Shown here: piece by piece, positions 1 through 7,075 of the stretch | Layout of the letters: every line of letters begins with the position of its first letter | How positions within the stretch are numbered: position 1 is the stretch's first letter | Source of the DNA: an uncultured Prevotellaceae bacterium | GTDB lineage: Bacteria > Bacteroidota > Bacteroidia > Bacteroidales > Bacteroidaceae | Length of the DNA stretch: 64,000 nt | Direction of reading: 5' to 3' | Assembly: GCA_902778255.1 (NCBI GenBank) | Contig: CACYXD010000005.1 | Span: 124,001 to 188,000, forward strand | The notes under the pieces: generated by a model | Databases searched by the model: none | What the model saw: only the letters and a program-made list of their open reading frames with translations | What the model was told of the DNA's origin: nothing | Program-made: the position numbers and the translations under genes

Positions 1-1416
1 TTCCTGTTTGGGAAACTGTGTCGATGAGGTCTGTATCTCTACCTGGTCGCCCGAGTGTAGCTCCTGACGGAAGGTCACCACCTTATTATTAATACGCGCA
101 CCCGTGCAGGCCGATCCAACCTTCGAGTGGATGTGGTAGGCCATGTCGAGTACGGTGGCTCCCTTGGGGAATTTCAGTAGGTCGCCCTTGGGGGTGAAGA
201 CGTAGATCTCGTCGTCATAGAGGTCCATCTTAAACTGGTCCATCGCCTCCATATCGCTCGAATTCTCAAGCATTTGGCGTATTCCATTCAACCATTCGTC
301 AATGCCGCCTTCCGACGATTTCACACCCTTGTAGCGCCAGTGGGCAGCGATGCCTCGCTCCGCAATTTCGTCCATGCGCTCGGTGCGAATCTGCACCTCC
401 ACCCATTTCTTTTCGGGTCCCAACACGGTGATGTGCAGACTCTCGTAGCCGTTGCTTTTTGGCACGCTGAGCCAGTCGCGCATACGCTTCGGGTTCGAGG
501 TGTACATATCGGTAATGATGGCGAAGGTCTGCCAGCATTGCTGCTTCTCCTTCTCTATGGGGCAGTCGATGATGATGCGGATGGCGAAGAGGTCATAGAC
601 GCCCTCGAAGTCGCATTTCTGCTTCTTCATCTTCTGCCAGATGGAGTGTATCGACTTCGTGCGTCCCTTCATGTGGAACGTCAGTCCGGCAGCCTTCAGC
701 TTCTGCTCGATTGGGCCTATAAACTGCTCTATATACTTGTCACGTGCCTGCTTCGTGGCGTTCAGCTTCTCCTTGATATGGTAGTAGGCGTCGTGCTCCA
801 GATATTTCAGCGACAGGTCCTCCAGCTCGCTCTTCATCTTGTAAAGACCCAGTTTGTGGGCCAGGGGAGCGTAGAGGTAGGCTGCCTCTTCCGATACGCG
901 GCGTTTCGCCTCCTCGTTATCGGTATCACGAATCTGCCTCATCAGGTTCACGCGATCGGCAATCATGATGAGTATCACACGCATATCCTCGGCAAACGAC
1001 AGCAGCAGGTTGCGGAAGTTCTCGCTCTCGATGACGGGGTTCTTCTGATACAGCTCCTGTATGCGCTGCAGTCCGTGTAGGATGCGGCCCACGGCGATGC
1101 CGTAGGTGCTGCCCACCTCGTCGATGGTCAGGAAACCAGCCTCCACGCTGGGGTTCAGCAGTATGGCCAGCACGGCGTCGCGTCTCAGTCCTATCTCGTC
1201 ATAGACCAGCAGGGCTGTCTGCAGACTGCTCACAATGGGGTTCAGTCCGAAGACGTCGCGCCTCACCATGTCCTGCTCTATGGCATGAAGCAGGTGGCTG
1301 CGCATACGGCTCTCGTCGTCCTCCTCCAGCGATGTTGCCATCTTCTCCTTGAGTTCGGCATAGAGCGTCAGCGCCAGGTCTCTCTCTTCTGTAGTAAATT
1401 CAAAATGCTCGGTCAT
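1..1416 (-). CDS. relA: RelA/SpoT-family (p)ppGpp synthetase, hydrolase-dead, 3' part outside window
   Basis: Makes the alarmone (p)ppGpp from ATP and GTP/GDP in the stringent response, in the cytoplasm. Reading leftwards from the ATG at 1414-1416, the N-terminal region has the HD-domain fold pattern but the metal-binding HD is replaced: the motif usually read as LLHDxxED is AILLNPSVEAGF, the earlier HP is NP, and ADRLHNMR is ADRVNLMR. The synthetase domain follows and looks intact (KGRTKSIHSIW, YDLFAIRII, NGYESLHITV, EVQIRT..MDEIAERGIAAHW), then the beginning of a TGS domain (EIYVFTPKGDLLKFP). The window edge cuts the TGS and later domains. An upstream in-frame ATG at 1428 is followed at once by a stop, so 1416 is the start. 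Family assignment is firm; loss of hydrolase activity is an inference from missing residues. Confidence 0.93.
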   Translation of the reverse strand, partial: MTEHFEFTTEERDLALTLYAELKEKMATSLEEDDESRMRSHLLHAIEQDMVRRDVFGLNPIVSSLQTALLVYDEIGLRRDAVLAILLNPSVEAGFLTIDEVGSTYGIAVGRILHGLQRIQELYQKNPVIESENFRNLLLSFAEDMRVILIMIADRVNLMRQIRDTDNEEAKRRVSEEAAYLYAPLAHKLGLYKMKSELEDLSLKYLEHDAYYHIKEKLNATKQARDKYIEQFIGPIEQKLKAAGLTFHMKGRTKSIHSIWQKMKKQKCDFEGVYDLFAIRIIIDCPIEKEKQQCWQTFAIITDMYTSNPKRMRDWLSVPKSNGYESLHITVLGPEKKWVEVQIRTERMDEIAERGIAAHWRYKGVKSSEGGIDEWLNGIRQMLENSSDMEAMDQFKMDLYDDEIYVFTPKGDLLKFPKGATVLDMAYHIHSKVGSACTGARINNKVVTFRQELHSGDQVEIQTSSTQFPKQE

Positions 1417-1440
1417 ATCCTAAAACATCCTATTCGTTGG

Positions 1441-1448
1441 CAAAATTA
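1441..1448 (-). promoter_or_regulatory. -7 promoter box for the relA-type gene
   Basis: The complement reads TAATTTTG, matching the Bacteroidota -7 consensus TAnnTTTG, about 25 bases ahead of the start codon. Inferred from pattern and position only. Confidence 0.5.
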
Positions 1449-1521
1449 CCAATTTTCCGCGATATTTCATCACGAACACAAAAAAATGTGGATAATATAT
1501 GAAGAATTGGAAATATTTTTT

Positions 1522-1529
1522 TACCTTTG
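1522..1529 (+). promoter_or_regulatory. -7 promoter box for the GH28 gene
   Basis: TACCTTTG matches TAnnTTTG and lies 35 bases ahead of the ATG at 1565, with an A-rich leader between. Confidence 0.6.
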
Positions 1530-1564
1530 CACCACTAACTAATAACTAAAACGAAATCAAGACG

Positions 1565-3034
1565 ATGAAGAAAACCACTCTGACTCTCATGATGCTGGCA
1601 CTCGCCGTATGCGTGTCGGCAGCCAATCCCTACAAGCAATACACCGCCCAGCTGCCCTTTGCCATGCAGCAGATGAAGGCTCCGAAAATACCTGGCCGTC
1701 AGGTCAGCATTGCCGATTTCCAGGCCGACCCCACGGGTTCGTACCTCTGTACCGATGCCTTCGCCAAGGCCATCGCTACGCTGAGTCAGCAGGGTGGGGG
1801 CCACCTCATCGTGCCGCGCGGCGTGTGGCTCACGGGCCCCATCGTGCTCAAGTCAAATATCGACCTGCATCTGGAAAAAGGTGCCGTCATCCTCTTTGCG
1901 CCCGACGAGAACCTCTATCCGCTCATCAAGACCTCGTTCGAGGGACTTGACACCCGCCGATGCCAGTCGCCCCTTAGCGCCGACGGAGCCCAGAATATCA
2001 GCATCACCGGCGAGGGCGTTATCGACGGCAATGGCCAGTACTGGCGCCCTGTGAAGAAAAGCAAGGTCACCGAGAGCCACTGGAACCGACTGCTCAAGAT
2101 TCCTGGCAGCGTCGAGATGAAGAAAGACTACTGGGTACCCTCCGAGGGTTATGCCAAGGGTGAGAAGGGTGCCAACATGAACGTGCCCAATGCGCAGACC
2201 GAGGCCGATTGGCTGGCCGTGAAGCGCTTCCTCCGTCCTGTCATGGTGAGTCTCGTGGGCTGTAAGAACGTGCTGCTCCAGGGCGTCATCTTCCAGAACT
2301 CGCCCGCATGGAACCTCCATCCGCTGATGTGCGAGAATATCATTATCGATCAGGTGCTGGTGCGCAATCCCGCCTACGCGCAGAATGGCGATGCCCTCGA
2401 CCTGGAGTCGTGTAAGAACGCGCTGATCATCAACTCGCGCTTCGATGCCGGCGACGATGGCATCTGCATCAAGAGCGGCAAGGATGCCGACGGGCGTCGC
2501 CGTGGCATCCCCTGCGAGAATGTGGTGGTCGATGGCTGTACCGTCTTTGCCGGTCACGGAGGCTTCGTCGTGGGCTCCGAGATGAGCGGCGGCGTCAGGA
2601 ATATCAGCGTCAAGAACTGCCAGTTTGTAGGCACCGACGTAGGCCTGCGCTTCAAATCCACCCGTGGGCGTGGCGGCATCGTGGAAAACATCTTTATCGA
2701 CGGCATCTCGATGAGCGACATCTCCACCTATGCCATCACCTTCAATATGTACTACGGCGGCAAGTCGGTGGCTGAAGTGCTGGCCGACGGCGACAGCAAT
2801 CAGGGCGTGCAGGCCATGCCCGTGACCGAAGAGACCCCCATTTTCCGTCATATCGACATCCGCAACGTCAACTGCTATCATGCCGGCTACGCCATGGAGT
2901 TCAATGGACTCCCCGAGATGCCCATCGACGGCATCCACCTCGAGAATGTCAACATCTCTGCCCGCCATGATGCCACCTTCCAGTACAGCCAGAATATCAC
3001 CAAGCAGAACGTCAACATCACGCTGTATAAGTAG
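1565..3034 (+). CDS. Secreted GH28 polygalacturonase-type glycoside hydrolase
   Basis: Likely cleaves galacturonan or a rhamnogalacturonan fragment of pectin in the periplasm or at the cell surface. The 489-residue product starts with a signal peptide (MKKTTLTLMMLALAVCVSAA). A right-handed beta-helix follows with the GH28 catalytic motifs in order: NGDALDLESC (family NTDGxDxxxS), GDDGICIKSG with its two acidic residues, GHGGFVVGSE with the conserved histidine, and RFKSTRG (family RIK). It stands alone between the relA-type gene and a long gene-poor stretch, but the window also has a GH2 enzyme (12153) and a PL1 pectate lyase (59583), so pectin use is a plausible theme. No susC/susD pair is present. 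Exact substrate is not readable from sequence. Confidence 0.9.
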   Translation: MKKTTLTLMMLALAVCVSAANPYKQYTAQLPFAMQQMKAPKIPGRQVSIADFQADPTGSYLCTDAFAKAIATLSQQGGGHLIVPRGVWLTGPIVLKSNIDLHLEKGAVILFAPDENLYPLIKTSFEGLDTRRCQSPLSADGAQNISITGEGVIDGNGQYWRPVKKSKVTESHWNRLLKIPGSVEMKKDYWVPSEGYAKGEKGANMNVPNAQTEADWLAVKRFLRPVMVSLVGCKNVLLQGVIFQNSPAWNLHPLMCENIIIDQVLVRNPAYAQNGDALDLESCKNALIINSRFDAGDDGICIKSGKDADGRRRGIPCENVVVDGCTVFAGHGGFVVGSEMSGGVRNISVKNCQFVGTDVGLRFKSTRGRGGIVENIFIDGISMSDISTYAITFNMYYGGKSVAEVLADGDSNQGVQAMPVTEETPIFRHIDIRNVNCYHAGYAMEFNGLPEMPIDGIHLENVNISARHDATFQYSQNITKQNVNITLYK

Positions 3035-3044
3035 TCTCTGACTT

Positions 3045-3125
3045 ACGTTTCAGGCTGTTTCACCTTGCGTTTTAGGCTGTTTCGCATGGCGTTTTAGCCT
3101 GTTTCGTATGCTGTTTTAGCATCAA
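3045..3125 (+). repeat. Array of 22-base tandem repeat units, copy A
   Basis: Three and a half units of 22 bases stand head to tail at 3045, 3067, 3089 and 3111 (for example GCGTTTTAGCCTGTTTCGTA with two further bases), the last running into TTTTAGCATCAAAG. The same unit and the same TTTAGCATCAAA end occur in inverted orientation at 50493-50575. No spacers are present, so this is not a CRISPR array. Confidence 0.75.
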
Positions 3126-3336
3126 AGCTGAAATTCTGCATCGATGATATGTGTGCCAAACGAGGGTAAAAGCATCAGAATTAGGGGTTCATATATGTCT
3201 TTTGAGGCCTTTTAGAGCATTAATTTGATACATTTTGTACCTTTTCCGAGGTTAGGCATCTTGGGTACCTTGTTGGTTGCTATATTGTATCTCATTGATT
3301 ATAAGCTTTTTAGATGAATTTGATATTGACTTAGCG

Positions 3337-3503
3337 TGACAGTGACAGTTGTGACAGTTGTTTTTTGAGGGGTATCATATCCTCTATATACTATATATAA
3401 TATATATAACTAATTATATATCAATAAGTTATAATAAGTTTTGATTGACGGAAAGGATTTGCATCCCCTCTTTTTTTAATTGTCACAATTGTCACTGTCA
3501 CAC
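3337..3503. repeat. Nested palindromic repeat, copy A (TGACAG arms)
   Basis: A left arm of TGACAG-type repeats (3337-3358) is answered by an inverted right arm (3479-3503, TTGTCACAATTGTCACTGTC). Inside these lie GAGGGG (3367-3372) and CCCCTC (3465-3470), each next to a T-rich run, around an A+T-rich centre. The architecture matches the GTAACAG-armed structure at 50341-50459. The RNA of either strand could form a long hairpin. Function unknown. Confidence 0.65.
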
Positions 3504-3643
3504 ATCAGCCTTTTTTCTCTATTGGCCTTTTGGTGTTGTCACCGCGTCAGCCAAATTAAGCGTTAAGAATTATCTACGAGTATAGGAAATAGACTTTTTT
3601 GAAAATTTTGGGGTAAAAATTCTGACATCTCGATTTATTTTGC

Positions 3644-3651
3644 TAACTTTG
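3644..3651 (+). promoter_or_regulatory. -7 promoter box ahead of structured RNA 1
   Basis: TAACTTTG fits TAnnTTTG; transcription would begin near 3657, just where the chain of hairpins starts. No open reading frame with a sensible start follows, which favours a noncoding transcript. Confidence 0.5.
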
Positions 3652-3656
3652 CAAAT

Positions 3657-3988
3657 GCAATCTGCCCATAGTGGCTATGATGTACATTGAGATGTGCGGA
3701 GCCGCTGGGTGGAGCACTACATATTGAAAGGCGTTACTGACGCTTTGTTTTTGGTCGTTCAAAACTTCCACAATCGAACAGCAAACAAAAACATTGCAGG
3801 GGTAACTCCACGGGGTGTAGTATATACTCTCCGTAGTGTGCTGCGAGGGCTAACCATGTCCTCACTAGCACACTTTACGGTGTATCTATATACCTCAACG
3901 TGGGTGTTTCTCTGTCTGTTTTTTGCTGAGGCTGTGGAAGGCCCTGAACGACGAACAGGCAGATGCAAGCACCCACGCTTTTTCTTTT
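3657..3988 (+). ncRNA. Candidate structured noncoding RNA 1 (about 330 nt)
   Basis: The stretch follows a promoter box and ends in a terminator. Visible stems are AAAGGCGT/ACGCTTT (3727-3745), a GTTTTTG.../...CAAAAAC hairpin (3749-3791), a long one in which CCGTAGTGTGCT (3831-3842) pairs with AGCACACTTTACGG (3867-3880) with outer pairing of GGTGTAGTATATAC to GTATCTATATACC, and a final stem CGTGGGTG/CACCCACG (3899-3906/3970-3977) followed by GCTTTTTCTTTT. Reading frames across it have no family resemblance and their codons overlap the stems. It could be a Bacteroidales-specific RNA such as the Bacteroidales-1 motif or a 6S-like RNA; I cannot confirm either. Confidence 0.5.
3899..3988 (+). terminator. 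Terminator of structured RNA 1
   Basis: Stem CGTGGGTG (3899-3906) with CACCCACG (3970-3977), extended inside by CTGTCTG (3912-3918) with CAGGCAG (3956-3962), and followed by a U-rich tail at 3978-3988. Confidence 0.55.
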
Positions 3989-4081
3989 GTAGTTAATTGT
4001 AAATGTTTTTGTTCGTATGGGTGAAGGCGGACAACTATAAATGAACAAACTAACGACAAAGGAATAATATAGAGTTTTTTG

Positions 4082-4268
4082 ACATCCTTGGTTGACTGAT
4101 TAACCAGAATTACGACTTAAAGGAACACATCAGTCGGACAAGCAATTGGATGTTTACGCTCATAAGGGCGTGGACAGTTGGATTGTTGTCTGATGTGGGC
4201 CGTCGTAAGCCTTGGTTAAACACATCTTTCTTCCACGCCCCCTTTTCAAACGGAGAGAGGGCTTTTTC
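4082..4268 (+). ncRNA. Rod-like leader RNA with alternative pairings, ahead of the methyltransferase gene
   Basis: Three perfect nested stems form a rod: TTAACCA/TGGTTAA (4100-4106/4213-4219), TTACGAC/GTCGTAA (4110-4116/4202-4208) and CACATCAG/CTGATGTG (4126-4133/4190-4197). The apical part has ACGC/GCGT (4156-4159/4168-4171). Two exclusive pairings exist: apical GGGCGTGG (4166-4173) is perfectly complementary to CCACGCCC (4233-4240), which is also the 5' arm of the terminator at 4237-4267; and TTAACCA can instead pair with TGGTT at 4089-4093 or ACATCC (4082-4087) with GGATGT (4148-4153). This looks like a switch or pseudoknot controlling the next gene, though an independent trans-acting RNA is possible. 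No known riboswitch class is recognised. Confidence 0.5.
4237..4267 (+). terminator. Terminator-like hairpin abutting the methyltransferase start
   Basis: GCCCCCTTTTC (4237-4247) pairs with GGAGAGAGGGC (4252-4262) with one mismatch and an AAAC loop, then five T (4263-4267). The ATG begins at 4269. The 3' arm contains the only SD-like sequence (GGAG, GAGG), so the hairpin could stop transcription, hide the ribosome site, or both. Confidence 0.6.
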
Positions 4269-5267
4269 ATGTCAAAGAAGAATTCACACAAATTACCACC
4301 GCACGAGGTTATCAGGGTTTTTGAAGGTTTTGCCGGATATGGTGGAGCTTCATTCGGATTAAAACGTTCTGGCTTAAATTATAAGGTTATAGGTATGTCA
4401 GAGTTTAATCCATTTGCCAGCAAATTACTCGAAGCAAATTTTCCTAAAATAAAGAACTGGGGAGATATAACAAAGATAGATCCAAAAGAGTTGCCTGATT
4501 TCGATATGTTTACTGGAGGTTTCCCTTGTCAACCATTCTCTTCTGCTGGAATGCAAATGGGTGAAGATGATAGATACGGCAGAGGAACGTTGTTTTATGA
4601 GATAATGAGGATTTTGAAGGAGAAACGTCCCCGATATCTCTTATTGGAAAACGTTAAGGGATTTACTGCTAAGAAATTTGAACCAACAAGAAATCGAATC
4701 AAGGAGATTCTACGTGAACTAGGTTATGGGGAACTCCAGTATGCAATCCTCAATTCGTGCGACTATGGTATACCACAAAATCGTGAAAGAATATGGATGT
4801 TTGCAATGTTAGGTGGAGTTCCTGAAGGATTCAATATTGTTCCACCTAAAGTTAAGTTGACTAAAAGATTTGGAGATCTCTTAGACAAAGAAGCTCCATC
4901 ATACCTTTATCTTTCTCAGGCACAGATAGCCCATCTAAAGGAGAAGCATAATATAGATTCTTTTGTAGTTGAGGAACCTCTTTGTTTTGATGTTTACAAT
5001 AAAAAAATAAAGACCAACGCCTTAAGTATAACTATCACTCAGCCCGAGCATAATAGTCTTCGAGTAGTAGAAGTACCCAAAGAAGATGGGTTGGAGATTG
5101 TTAGAAAGATGTCTGTTGATGAACAATTTAGGTTTATGGGATTTGAGGATGGTGAATTGAATTATGCAGGTCAGTCTTATTCACAGTTATCTACAAGAGC
5201 AGGTAATGGATGGGATGTGAATTTGGTAGGAATATTGTTGAATCATATATTTAGTCAGGTATTATGA
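4269..5267 (+). CDS. C5-cytosine DNA methyltransferase of a LlaJI-like R-M set
   Basis: Transfers a methyl group from S-adenosylmethionine to C5 of cytosine in a specific site, protecting host DNA from the partner nuclease. The 332-residue protein carries the C5-MTase motifs in order: I (FEGFAGYGGASFGL, 19-31), IV with catalytic Cys87 (GGFPCQPFSS), VI (LLLENVKGF, E127), VIII (PQNRERIWMF, 169-178) and X near the C terminus (SYSQLSTRAGNGWDVN). The frame is open upstream to 4212, but that extension is encoded by the terminator hairpin and rod RNA, so ATG 4269 is chosen. The stop overlaps the next ATG by four bases (ATGA at 5264-5267). The gene is clearly richer in A+T than flanking core genes, suggesting transfer. 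Target sequence cannot be read. Confidence 0.93.
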   Translation: MSKKNSHKLPPHEVIRVFEGFAGYGGASFGLKRSGLNYKVIGMSEFNPFASKLLEANFPKIKNWGDITKIDPKELPDFDMFTGGFPCQPFSSAGMQMGEDDRYGRGTLFYEIMRILKEKRPRYLLLENVKGFTAKKFEPTRNRIKEILRELGYGELQYAILNSCDYGIPQNRERIWMFAMLGGVPEGFNIVPPKVKLTKRFGDLLDKEAPSYLYLSQAQIAHLKEKHNIDSFVVEEPLCFDVYNKKIKTNALSITITQPEHNSLRVVEVPKEDGLEIVRKMSVDEQFRFMGFEDGELNYAGQSYSQLSTRAGNGWDVNLVGILLNHIFSQVL

Positions 5268-7066
5268 ATTTAGATTTAGGCTCTTTTGCATTTGGCACTT
5301 ACCTTAATTCGGGTACAGGTACTCCATCATGGGGTACTGCTTTAGGACAATCAAAACCAGCATATAAGTTTACGTATCCTGGAGCAGAAGTAATTCTAAT
5401 AGGTATGGTTTATTGTTCAGTGCCTTTAGATCGGGTTAGCCTTCCATTAGGGAAAGGAGGGCGAATATACCATGCTTCAGAGCTTGACGAATGCCAGATA
5501 GCCTCGCTTTTTCGGAAAGTTTATATAAATGAGACTCGAATTGATTATCCATTTGTTATGGTTCTTGTAAAAGAGGATTCGGATAGTCATTCAGGAAGAA
5601 AAAGCATCAAATACTCTGACAAGAATGCCTATCAATATAATGGAGAGCATTATTCTAATGCGGAATTTATTCGTCGTGCACGAGAAGTGTTAGGCTTAGA
5701 GAAACAAGCTTGTTGGTTTGTATACAGCATAGAAATATATAATCAAGATGAATTACATCTGTCAGCCGTTATTGTTGATGAGAAAAATTCTGTAAAATAT
5801 GTTAATTCATCAGAACGACGAGATGCATGGTTGGAATTAATACCTGATACAGACGCAAAACCTAATTATAAAGGTGGCCTTGTTATAACAGATGATGAAA
5901 TACAGCAAGCCTCTTCTTATTTTCGCCCTTTCATTACGGCCATCAAATCCAAGCCGTTCTTATTATTGGCAGGTATTTCAGGAACAGGTAAGAGCCGTAT
6001 TGTTCGTGAGTTGGCTCGCGCCTGTTGGGATGAAGGCTCAGAGGAATACGAAGCACAAAAACCAAGGAACTTTGAAATGGTGCAGGTGAAACCAAATTGG
6101 CACGATTCGTCAGAACTGATAGGTTATGTGAGTCGTGTAAGTGGAGAGCCCGTTTATGTCGCAGGTGATTTTTTGAGGTTTGTGGCTCGTGCTTGGGAAG
6201 AGCCTGATGTGCCCTATTTCCTTTGTTTGGACGAAATGAATTTGGCTCCTGTAGAACAATACTTTGCTGAGTATCTTAGCGTCGTTGAAAGTCGTAAGGC
6301 TGATACCAACGGTAATATCACTACAGATTCCATTCTAAAGAAATGTGACGAACAATGGTATTTTGATCTAACAGCGCAACTAACGCGTGACGATGACATT
6401 AGAAAGCAGTTTAATGAAGAAGGTATAACTCTTCCTCAGAATTTGATCGTGGTCGGCACGGTTAATATGGATGAAACCACTTTCTCATTCTCTCGTAAAG
6501 TGCTTGATAGAGCAATGACTATTGAGATGAATGAAGTTGACCTTTCCGGTGGTCTTGCTAATAAATATGAGAGGATTGGCAAACTTGGCAAAGCAGAACT
6601 GATAGGAAATGCTGTGGAGGGAGTGGATATATACTCTATATACAAAGGTGTTTGTGATACGGCTATCGATTACCTGCAAAAGGTAAATGACAAGTTGGAG
6701 GGTACGCCATTCAAAATTGCATATCGTACAAGAAATGAGGTGCTACTATACGTAGTCAACAATCTTCCATATAATCAGATTGAGGGTGATGAAGAGTCAA
6801 CCTACAAAGAGGAATTTGTCATTGCTCGTGCTTTGGACGAGATAACCAATATGAAGATACTTTCACGTATTGAGGGTGATGAAACAAAGGTGAGCAAGAC
6901 ATTTCTTGATGACTTGGGGAAAGCAATAAAAGACGGACTTGAAGAAGTATTTGATGGGCCATTTGATAAAGTGGAATCAGATGACTCCTTTAAATCTGTA
7001 TCTCTTGCAAAGTTGGACGAAATGAAGAAGCGTCTTGCTTCTGGCTATACAAGTTTCTGGAGTTAA
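5264..7066 (+). CDS. McrB-like AAA+ NTPase subunit (restriction)
   Basis: Probable motor subunit of a McrBC-like restriction complex that translocates DNA and activates a separate nuclease. Of 600 residues, the first 220 are a variable domain that may bind DNA and which I do not recognise. The AAA+ core has Walker A GISGTGKS (237-244), Walker B FLCLDEMN (319-326) and the McrB-type signature VVGTVNMDETT (396-406) followed by an arginine-rich sensor segment (RKVLDRAM). McrB itself uses GTP; nucleotide preference here is unknown. It overlaps the methyltransferase stop by four bases and is nine bases from the nuclease gene, so the three are almost surely one transcript. The order MTase, McrB-like, DUF2357 resembles the LlaJI and BsuMI restriction systems. 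Confidence 0.85.
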   Translation: MNLDLGSFAFGTYLNSGTGTPSWGTALGQSKPAYKFTYPGAEVILIGMVYCSVPLDRVSLPLGKGGRIYHASELDECQIASLFRKVYINETRIDYPFVMVLVKEDSDSHSGRKSIKYSDKNAYQYNGEHYSNAEFIRRAREVLGLEKQACWFVYSIEIYNQDELHLSAVIVDEKNSVKYVNSSERRDAWLELIPDTDAKPNYKGGLVITDDEIQQASSYFRPFITAIKSKPFLLLAGISGTGKSRIVRELARACWDEGSEEYEAQKPRNFEMVQVKPNWHDSSELIGYVSRVSGEPVYVAGDFLRFVARAWEEPDVPYFLCLDEMNLAPVEQYFAEYLSVVESRKADTNGNITTDSILKKCDEQWYFDLTAQLTRDDDIRKQFNEEGITLPQNLIVVGTVNMDETTFSFSRKVLDRAMTIEMNEVDLSGGLANKYERIGKLGKAELIGNAVEGVDIYSIYKGVCDTAIDYLQKVNDKLEGTPFKIAYRTRNEVLLYVVNNLPYNQIEGDEESTYKEEFVIARALDEITNMKILSRIEGDETKVSKTFLDDLGKAIKDGLEEVFDGPFDKVESDDSFKSVSLAKLDEMKKRLASGYTSFWS

Positions 7067-7075
7067 TTATTGCCT

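Noticed and set aside
1853-2968. Long open frame on the minus strand opposite the GH28 gene
   Set aside because: It mirrors the codon pattern of the GH28 gene, has no family motifs, and overlaps it completely.
3045-3125. Short direct repeats as a CRISPR array
   Set aside because: Units are contiguous without unique spacers, differ at several positions, and no cas gene is near.
3694-3996. 100-codon plus-strand frame over structured RNA 1
   Set aside because: No recognisable motif or SD, and the frame runs through every stem and the terminator.
4212-4268. Upstream start for the methyltransferase
   Set aside because: The extra 19 codons are encoded by the rod RNA and the terminator hairpin and do not resemble the family; the motif I spacing fits ATG 4269.
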